DNA of 64,000 bases. It comes from Berghia stephanieae (lineage: Eukaryota > Mollusca > Gastropoda > Nudibranchia > Aeolidiidae). The stretch is from positions 1,370,096 to 1,434,095 of the forward strand of contig CM067449.1 of NCBI GenBank assembly GCA_034508935.3, given 5' to 3'. This document shows positions 22,384 through 33,167 of this stretch, one piece after another. Position 1 is the first letter of the stretch; every line of letters begins with the position of its first letter. The position numbers were made by a program, and so were the translations under genes. The notes under the pieces were generated by a model that was not told the DNA's origin, made no database searches, and was given only the letters and a program-made list of their open reading frames with translations.

Positions 22384-25300
22384 TATTATTATTTTATTAT
22401 TTAATTATTATTAATTATTATTTTTTATTATTAAGGATAGCAAGCAATTGCTATTGTCCGTTTCACGCAATAGAAACCGGGATGAACTCTCATCTCCCAG
22501 CACCTTTCATTCATTCTCTCTTCTGCTTTTCTTCTCCTAGGTACTTTTTACGAGTGACGATAGTGCGTCGTATATCCGACACAGTGAAGGAACAGGACAT
22601 CATCGTGCATACCTTGTGTACTTATCCAGAGATGAACTCTAGTATTAAGATGGAAGTTGGAATTGAAGATTGCCTTCACATCGAGTTTGAGTACAACAAA
22701 TCGAAGTAAGTCTGGAGATGAGCTTTTCACCTTCTTGTTATTTATTCTCTATCGAGATGATTGTCATCATTTGTAGGCAATCTGTGGGAGAAAAAAGAAC
22801 AAGACAAATAAATTTGGGTTTTGGTGTAGTGCAATATTCTCTTAATGTCTTAAAGTGCTTTACTAAGGGTGCCAATCCATCAGCAACATGTAACGTGTAG
22901 GATGGGACACGATGCCTGTGAGGCGATATCACAATATTTTTGGATGCTCGTCTTACACCTGAGTGCAATGAGAGAAAGTGTGAAAAGAGCGTTTTTCAAG
23001 AACTCCTCTTGCTGCGCTCAGAGTGAGACTCGAATCAGAGACCTATCGATCTGAAGGTGAGTGTCATAGCACAAGACCAAAAGGGTAGGATGAGAGAGGT
23101 ACAGGAACTTGGAAGGAGAGAGTGAAGATGGTTAGGTTAGTTGTCTCGCTTATCCGTAAGGCTTATCTTATATCCCCTTTTGTAGTGAAAGGCTATGTGG
23201 TCTAGTGGTATGACACTCGCTTTTGGATCGGAAGGTCCTGGGTTCGAGCCTCACCTCACCTCGCTCGGCGCATAGTTGAGTCCTTGGAGAAGGCTCTTCA
23301 CTCACATTCTCTTACCTTACTCAGGTGTAAAATGAGTACATGACCGTTAACAGCTTTGTCTCTGTCCGAAAAAATTGTAATATCGCCTAACAGGCGTCAT
23401 GTCCCGTTCTAAATGTTAAATGTTGCTGTTGGCCAGGGACCCCTTGTAAAGCGCTTAGAGCATGTTTAGTGGGCATTGCTCTATATAAAAGCTCAGCTCA
23501 AAAAAGGTTAATGTATATTAAAAGAATGAAATTGACGTCACTCAGCTTTTTTGTTATTGTTTTTTAACTTTGTCATAATGGCAACCGTCGACAACAAAGT
23601 TTAGTTTACTTATAAATGTTTGTATGTTATGTTTTTTATCTGACATTTTACCATAATTTGTTACTGATAAATTTTGTGCTGGTTACTGATTTTGAAATTT
23701 TCTAGTAGGCAAGTATTCTTATCAGACCTGCCTAGTACGATGAAAAATTCGTAGAAATATTAAAATTTTGGCTCCAATTTATAACATCATGAGCATCTCT
23801 TAAAATAATTAAAACTGAATGAAAATGAAAGTTGATGCCAGACTACATGAGTTAAAGGATTTTGAAGTGTTTTTTAACATATCCTTGTGATCGGAAATTG
23901 TTGATTTTTAAATTTAATTATAGCAACTACAATGTTTATCTCCTGAAAATTACGAAGTAAAAATTATTTTTAGTTGGCAGGGTTTGATATATAATAAGTA
24001 TTGACTCTGTCATGGTCATTATTAGGGAGTTTGTAAACCTGGAAAGTATGTCGCCTATGTTTTGTGGGATAAATGAAATGACTACATTTATTATGTTCGT
24101 TTTTTTTTTGCTCTGGATTCTACATCAACACCTTAACGGTGTTTTTGTCTATTCTAGTGGGAAGTTGATTAAAAAAAATTGTTCTATTTTTTTCTTTTTT
24201 TTTTTTTTTTTCGATTATAAGTTTTAATGGAATTTTAACAATAAGATATCCCTCCTACACACCCTAGGGGGTTAATGAAGAATTTTTGTTTGTTTTAAAC
24301 ACTTACTTATCCGAACCAGCGACCACCTGATCTCTAGCCCTTCGGTCTTGTGCCATGACGTAGAAGTTAGACGTCTTTGTAGTTGTTCCAGGTTTGTTTT
24401 AAACACGGAATGGGTCATTAAAGATGACAAAACTTGGCATAATTTGTGTCCTTGTTTAAGGCATTTTACTCACTTGAATTTTTACCCTGGCTATACTTAT
24501 TGCTTCTGTTTTGGTGTAAATGAGTACCAGGCCAAGTAGGCAATGACAGATGTGCGGCTGTACAAATACGCCAAAAAAAAAAAACAAGAAAAAAAAAAAG
24601 AAGAGAAAAATAGGATTCAACAGGCAATTTAATTATTGTATGAAATAGAAATTTGGCTCCATCAGGTCTGTTCGAGGGAGTAAATAATAAGTGTCGAGGA
24701 ATATTTTCATTGCATTTTTATCTATCTCTTAAAATTTTTTTTTCTTTCCTTCTTACAATCCCTGCTTGCTTTGCGACCAACTCAATAACATTGAAATGTA
24801 AAAAAAAAAATCAAAACAAAAGATATCACTTGAAAGATGTTATAGTGGGCAAGATCTATTTTCTGTTGGTTCGAATCAAAATCCGCTATATGGAACTGGC
24901 TATTGTGAGAAGAGAAACTACAGGGGCAGGTAACTCCAGTGTACTTGATAGCCATCTGAATATTTGTGTAACCATATACCTGTATAATGTTTTTATGTCT
25001 TCATTTCTTTATCAATATATTCACTTTTTATCAATGGATTACTTTCATGCTTCTTGTCACAAATTTTCTTTTTCTTTGATATCATATAACATGTGATTTG
25101 ATTTCTGTGCTTAAATGTCGTATTTTGGATTTTAGTTCTTTTGACATCAACATTATCCGTATTCTTTGGTTTTCAGTTCATTTTTCATACCCGTCTAGCA
25201 TGCTGCATTATTTTGGCATCCATTTTTAAAGTTATTTTTGTTGTCAACTTTTAAATGTCTTTTTCTCAAATCTCTCTCGTGTTTCAGTTTCTGGCCATAA

Positions 25301-28300
25301 TAGAACGTGTAAAAACAATCAAACATCTTGCACATGTGTTGCAAATTTGTTAAGCTATGTTAATGTGTCCCCTTTGATGAAAGAGTAGTGTCCAAAATAA
25401 ATGTAACAGATTAAAAAAAAACCCAAACAGTTTCTAGAATTCTTAAGCATGGAACATTTCAGGCTCAAAACTCTTCTTGGGGAAATAACAAAAACAGTAC
25501 AAATGTCCTTTTTTACTACTATGGTTTGTTAGACCAATGAAATACTCCAGATGACAAAGGATAAATATCTAATAAAGGATACACAACTCTCTTCTTGTAA
25601 ACAGATTTGAACCAATAACTCTTATGGCCCATTTAGACGTACAGACTTTTCGTATGCGGTCCAATGGATTTCTATAAATTGTGGATAATTGACCAAAACT
25701 CATGAAAACTAAGTGTGTAAACGAGGAATTTCAATCTTGTCCAATGGATGTACGCCCAACCTCCTGATATCAGGAGCTGCCTGATATTTTCCTGTCATTG
25801 TGTCGGCGGATCATTGCGGTTGATTTGTTTTCACTGAAGTCCCTCTTACTTCAAACCACGGAAAGGGGTCTCTCTCTATTCAGTGAGTGAAGTTCACTCA
25901 TTTATTTGTGCTGTGCGGTTGTGTGTGGCGGTGGTGTATATGTGTATGTGTGTTGTCCCAGATCCGACGCAGAGCAATTTTCTGTACGTCTATGTACGTC
26001 TAAATGGAACTTCTCTCATCGACATCTGTCGATTCGCGGTGACCCACATCCACCACGTCAAATCCATGTTCGTCAGACCGGGTACGAAAAGTCTGTACGT
26101 CTAAATGGGCCATTAGACCTGTTTGTTCAAAGTATACTTTGGGTTACTTTCTATTTTATTCCTTACAAAATATTTTCTCTCAATTGTATGGAAACTTACA
26201 TTGTCTCATTTTTTTTCTCCTTATGGTATAATAGTTTCTGTTTGTTTTCATTTTTATGGAAACTTAGATTTTGACTCAGTTTTTTCTTTTTATGGTGCTA
26301 TAGTTTGTTTGATCTCAATTTTATGGAAACTTAGATTGTGACATTTTCTTTTCTTTTTTTTGCTGCTTTTCATGGCACAACATTTTCTGCAAATATTATT
26401 GTGTTTATTTTTGGACAAATCTATAAATCCTTTCTTCCCCCCCCCCTCCACACACACACCTTTCTGTTCTGTCTCTTTAGCACCAGACAGATTGATAGTA
26501 ATCTGACCTTTCACTTCTCCGTTTCTCATTTTTTTTCATCATTGTATTTTCTTGTTCGCCAATATTTTGAGTTTTTGGTGTGATTTTTTTTCCCTTTATT
26601 TTCTTGTTTTGGTTGTTGATGTGACTTTTAATTTTCCAGATACCATTTAAAAGACGTGATTGTGGGTAAAATTTACTTCTTGTTGGTGAGGATCAAAATC
26701 AAGCACATGGAATTGCAAGTGATAAAACGCGAATCCACAGGAACAGGTATCTGTTGTAAAATGAAACCAGTTAACTGCCGTACTCTGAAAAGATATGTGT
26801 TCAAAAATTTGGCCAGAAAACTCGTCCTTCAAATATCGATTGATTAAAATGACCCTCATCTTGGGAAAAATTCTGAAACGTGGGACTTTATAAGTAAGAT
26901 CTTGCAATGTTAAAGGTTTTGAGAGTTTTTGCCAAGACGAGGGTCATTTAATCAATGAATATTTTTGAAGGATGAGTTTTCTGGCCAAATTTTTAAATAC
27001 ATGTATTTCGAGAGTACAACAGTTAATTGGTAAATATAGAATTTAATCAATCACCAGATCTGATATTCATTACTACCGCTGCAATGAACAAATTCGGACT
27101 CTAATTTTTATCCCTATTATTCCAGTCATCTCTCCTGCCCCCCCCCCCCCAACCCAAGAAAAAAAGATGTAAAAAGAGTCTTAAATGATTAAGTACCAAT
27201 ACGTTTGATAATGTTGTTGTTCAGCTCATAACTGCTTGAAAGTTACTGTTTTTCCACAAACTTTTACAATATTTTAGCTGCAGTTGATAAATTTTTTTGG
27301 GACTTGTTTTTAAAAAAATGTAGGTCCAAATATTGGAAAGTTGACATTGTCAGATTTTGATCTTGACCTCATCACTAAATATCATAAGATGATACATAGA
27401 GTGAAATGCTCTTCGTGTCAAATTAATCTCCCTAAACAGTGAACGATCACTGACGATATATTTAGACCTTAGAAATTAAAATCCTATCATTAAAAACTTA
27501 AAGATGTGTCTGCTGTCTCGAAAAAAGCTTTCCTGACTTGATAATCCTGAATGAATTTAAAAAATTACGTTTGAAATTATTTTGTCACTTTCACGTTGTA
27601 GAGGAGTATCAAGGAGTGACAATCTATCCAAACGTCAGTCAATTTCAGAATAACATCTAATATTATTGCATCATTTTAAGGATTTTATGTTTTAAGTTTT
27701 ACCATTTTATTTATTAAGTATTTTAATTTTTAGTTGGATTTTTTATCAAATATTAAATGTTGGTTTTGATAGTTTGTTGTGGACACTTTTCTTTTTTTTT
27801 TTTAGTGTATAAATATTGTATGTAGAAATTGTTGTTTTATAACAATAAAATGAAAATGGATTTATAAATAGGACTTTATTTTTTACAAGGCCGAAAAGGT
27901 ATTCAGATTAAATGACATTAGCTTTTGTTTTTATTCTATTGTGGTCATGACCTATGTGATATCTCTTTCATTTGTTTAACTTTGCAGTGATGTATTGTTA
28001 CATTATTAGATGATATTGGATTAATTCTTGTACAACGAAATTAAGAAAATATATAGATTGTAGCAATCAGCAGTACATTTTACATGTCATAATATTATTT
28101 AAAAAAAAAGAGTGATTGTTTGAAAGATAAAAGAAAGTTAGAATAACGGGAATAGAGTGTTATTTTCTAGATCTGTATTTGCTTGGTTTGAAATTGTATG
28201 ATTGTTGTTGTAAAGTTAATTTTGTTTGGGTTTAGATATTTTATATTTATATTGAATGTCCAGCTTTGTTTATCTCATTGTTGTCCAAACTGTAGCTATG

Positions 28301-31300
28301 CCTGTAATAAACCCTTTTATTTTATTATATCTTTGTGTAAATTGATAATTATTTAATTGATAAAAGTAAAATTGAAAGACTTGATGGATCTAACACTGAT
28401 GTATATATTTAGATAAGATTCCTATATTATAATAACAACAAATACATACCTGACATTTATACAGATTTTAGCGATATTTACAGAGGAATTTTGTGGGGGA
28501 ATCAAATACGGATTGATTTGGATTTATTCCTTCAGAGCTGAATTTTTAAACTGAAATTTTTGAGAGGAGAAAATAACGTATTTTTGCTCAAAATTGGAAA
28601 TGTGTCATATTGAACTAAGTTACATCACTCTTATAGCATTTTAAAGTAATAATTCATACAAATATAAAATAGAAGCTTGCATTATGGTTTAATACAAATT
28701 TTTTTGTTTTTGAAATTGGATTAAAATTTGTTTAAAGTTTTCATTTTCGTTAGCTGTGGCAGGATATTTCAGTCTGCTAAGTTACTTCATTGATGAGAGG
28801 AAATGGTTTTGACTATGATTTTGAAAAGAAAAGATATGAATATGACATTTTCTCTTGCAAATCCTCTCTCCATTCTACGTAGGACAATTGGAAAGTTCTG
28901 ATAGTTGACCTGAATAAGTGTGAGCGTGTATGAATAGGAAACAGTGCCAGACAAAGCGGGAAAGAAAAATGCAATTAAAAAAAAAGAAAAACATCCCAAT
29001 ATACCAGCCTGCTTCAAGGCACAAGCTGATTCTTTTGTAAGGGTATTTTTAAATGCATTTTTCTTTTCTGTCATCTGGCACACACTTTTTTCCAGATCTT
29101 TAGGTTTTCTAGAATATGGACTCTTACAAGGGCTATGTATGTCAGGTTTTCTAGTATTAGACTTATTCAATCGTGACACAGATGGTTCGAACATTACAGT
29201 GTACAACTTTGGAACAACGAAGGAAGTAATACAAACTGACAATGCTCTATTGCGTTTCCACAACATTGTAGCAATAACACCAAACAACCTTAGTCCAGCA
29301 ACGACGAGATCAAGAATAAGGGGACATGATCTAAAATTCACAGTGTCGCGCTCCCGAATACAAAGTCGTGAACAGTCGTTCTTCCCCTCTTCTATTCACT
29401 TGTGGAATAACCTACCACCTGTCGTAAATATAATCACCACAGAACAGTTTAAAGAAAGGCTAATTCACTACTATAGCATCCTGAAGTGTAAAACATCAAG
29501 ACGCCTACCTACATTTTACAAATTATGAGAAGAAAGAAAGAAATGGCTGAGGAATCGTGTATTTTTGACAGTCGATCAAGGCCTTGAGTTGTTAAATAAT
29601 ATTATTCATGCCCTTCTTATCTTTTTCCATTGATTCATTTTTTGGGACATGACATTTATTGGTAACTTGTATTTCTTGTAATGAAAATGTGAATTTATGT
29701 TTGAAAATATGAAAAAAGTAGGCTTTTATTATTTTATTATTAATGTTAAAAAAGTTAAAAGTAAAATTTCATGATACTTATTAGTTGGCGAATCTAACTT
29801 TATATAGTCATCTTAGATCAAGGGACCGCAAAACAAATCATCCTTATAGGATATTTAATTTACAGGACAAGGAAAAATTTAGGCTAGTCATGAAACAGCC
29901 CTAGATGATTTAAAAGGTGTGCTGGGGCATATTTTCCACTGCTGAGACTGCATTTTAGGTTTTGTAATATTTTAGTTGATAAATATTTTTTTTTCTAAAA
30001 TTAAACAAAAAAGTGTGATCCTAATTTTACTAAGTAAAAAAGTCAAACCAGATCACAAATGAAACACACTTTGCATGGATGCAATATACCCGACAGTTTG
30101 TGCAGATTGTTACTCGCGTATTATTAAATTAATAGGTTCACAACTACTTTGTACCCAGCATTGAAATAGGGACATCATTTGTTTACCTAAAAACAAACAA
30201 ATAAGCAAATTAAAATCAAAGCCTAGTCTTTCATGAGTCTGGTGTGTAGTTTTACTGTGGAATCCAAACTCTAAAACGTCACTGTCTGCTCTCTATTTCC
30301 TCCAGGACCAAACACATTCAATGAGAATGACACAATAGCCAAGTATGAGATTATGGATGGTGCTCCAGTCAGAGGTGAGTTTTTTAAATAAAAATGTAAA
30401 CTTGAACGTAAGCTTCAATTTTAATATACGAAAACAGATAAAATGGACGTTTCGGGTTTCCCTCTTTATCAACAAAACAGGATGAATGACACACTACAGA
30501 CGAATGAGATAATGTGGTAGTGACGTTGTTAAGATGAATCTTTTTTACTGTCCCATATTCTTTCTTTTTACTGGAGCTAATATAACCTAAATGTGTTGCA
30601 AGCGCCATAAAACCCTTAATAATAAACACATGAGGTCCCAATTGCTCAGAGGTAAAGCAATTGTGACCCATCGTCTCAAAACAGTATTATGTAGGAACGA
30701 ACCATATGCCTAAAAGTAGCAATGACTATGAAAAATGTTTTTTTCTTTTTTTTGAGGAAAATTTTTGTCTAAAATCAAAGCCCCATCTTCACTGAGTAAA
30801 AATGTTTTTGAATTTTGAAAATCCATTCATAAATAAACAAGTTATGCAGTTTCAAAGGTGTCATTTATTTGGATGACCCGCAAAGAGGAAAAAAACGCGA
30901 AAATATGGGACGCTTTTTCAGCATTTTTTTTCGACCTTTGGTTGTATCTTGCGTAATAAGTGGATTAAAAGATTGAAACTTTAAGAGCAAATTAGGATGG
31001 TGTTTTGTAAAATACAGGAAAAGTACTCGTCATATTCATATGAAATTTTACAACCAAAAAGAAGAAATGTTCATGTTTTACCTTGTCAGCAACAAAACCT
31101 CCACGCCCGGTAGTTTTAGAAATATTTTACTCCAAAGAGTAAAAATCTATTTTTAACGGTCTTCTGGTAATCGCACGAGTTTTGACATAATCTAAAATGA
31201 CCTTTTTTCTAACTGTGTGCCAACTTTCAGTCATATTCATCGATAAACAGCGTCGTAATTCATTTTTTTAAATAGCATATACGAAACGGCTTCGTCCCAT

Positions 31301-33124
31301 ATTTTGTCGCGAATTCGGGCACTTAGTGAGCGAAAAAGAGGCCCAAAGATTTGTGCGGGATAGTCACTGCTACTAAAAGCCAGATTAAATGTTAAACTGG
31401 TCAAAAATATAAATTGTTGGCATTAGCACCCTAAAACATGGTATCTATTCTCCTCAATAAAACATACAAACTCAACACAAGTCTGATATTTCTGGCTATA
31501 AATTCAATTTTCAACATCTTAACCAACCCGACTTAATACATTTTGAGGCGAAGGGTCACAGTTGTCTCAAAAGCAGATGGATCAGTATCCGTCTCACGGT
31601 GCAGTTGAGATATTTATTTTTCTCTCACATTTCTTCCCCCCTACAGTGGATCAGATGGCTGGGTCTATTAGATACAGTGAAAATTACTTTTCAGTAATTT
31701 AGCATATTTTCTGAAGGGAAGCAATCGACATGTACTACTTATTTACAGGTCTGACAACCCAAATTGTCATGGGCTCATTGTTGTAATGAAATACCTCTCA
31801 AACCAACACAAAGTATTGCCCATGACAACAATGTTAACTCACTCAATCCTAGAGATTTTTGCTACTTTTAAAAAGTGGAAAAAAAAAACGTATTAAAAAT
31901 GAGCATGTACATAGATAGTTTTATTCAACTACCATTAACATGCAAAAACTAAAAACATTAACTTTGATTCTACGCCTATAATTTGTCCCATAAAAATGTA
32001 ATTAATAGGCATGGGTAAAAACGGATATAGTCGGTGTTAGGGTTGAGTGAGTTAAATCAAGCCCATAATTGCATTCGGTATCCAGACCTGAAAATTTGTA
32101 AACGTTCGGGAGCAATGAATAACCACTGACTGATAAATGCTTCAGAAATGGGTATAAAATTCCAGTTCCATGGGCCTTACGATTCTGAAGGACTCCATAT
32201 TTATGACTTTTTAGTTCTGTCAAAGTTGATGATGATCGCTCTCTCATTCGATTATTCCCCCTCTCCCCATCCCCCCCCGTGTTATGATATATTATTTTGG
32301 TGAAGAGATGATTGGTTGTGAGATTGGATATTTTAGATATTAACTCAAAGAAGATTTAAAAACAATGACGCCATTTTTATTGACCGGTAAGTTAAGGGAG
32401 GAACAGGAAGTACAGAATCCCTTGTTTATTATTATTACAAACGTAGATCGTACATTCTGTACTTCATTAATACATAAAATTATCATTATCATTATTAATA
32501 CATGTAAGAACAAGGTACAGATGAGTTTATAATCAATACCCCGCCCACCTTTTTTTTTTTTTTCCAGGTGAGAGTATACCTATTCGTCTTTTCCTGAGTG
32601 GCTACGAGCTGACACCAAGTATGAGAGATATCAACAAAAAGTTTTCCGTTCGATACTACCTTAACCTGGTGCTTGTCGACGAAGAGGAGAGAAGATATTT
32701 TAAACAGCAGGTTAGTTCATTTCTCAGTGATTGATAGGGTTTTATAATATAGTCAACAAATATGAATATATAATGTGGTCTAGTGGTATGACACTCGCTT
32801 TCGGATGGGACGGTCCTGGGTTCGAGCCTCGCTCGGCGCATAGTTGAGAACTTGGAAAAGGCTCTTTCCTCACATTCTCTCACCGTACTCATGTGTAAAA
32901 TAAGTACCTGGCCAATAACAGGATGTCTATGTCTGAAAAAATTGTAATATCGCCTAGCAGGCGTCATGTCTCGTTCTACATTTTACGTGTTGCTGTTGGT
33001 CAGGGACCCATTGTAAAGTGCTTTGAGCATGTTGAGTGGATATTGCGCTATATAAAAGCTCAAGCTGTCGTTACCGTTATTTATTACTATTACTGCTATT
33101 ATCATATTATTATTATTATTATTA

Positions 33125-33167
<43 letters not shown>

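Larger units (their letters stand above)
20221..22435 (+). mobile_element. L2/CR1-like LINE: sense-orientation 3' segment with (TTA)n tail
   Basis: Continues the LINE whose 5' part is inverted at 16028-20220. It encodes VPHYKYLGVTIDDRLKWDEH, is cut by a DNA transposon at 20307-21654, then resumes with CRRTYFLSKLSQFRIDKTL, AVIESVLSFCITAWGG, one in-frame TAA, and YHPLRPSIIMSERSGR, TERHRKSFLPSSIRLYN and a stop near 22057. An AT-rich 3' UTR leads to a (TTA)n tail at about 22339-22435. The second half of the split family 1 SINE follows directly. Confidence 0.85.

Noticed and set aside
28787-29341. 184-codon minus frame
   Set aside because: Antisense shadow of the plus-strand LINE end and intron sequence, without a domain.
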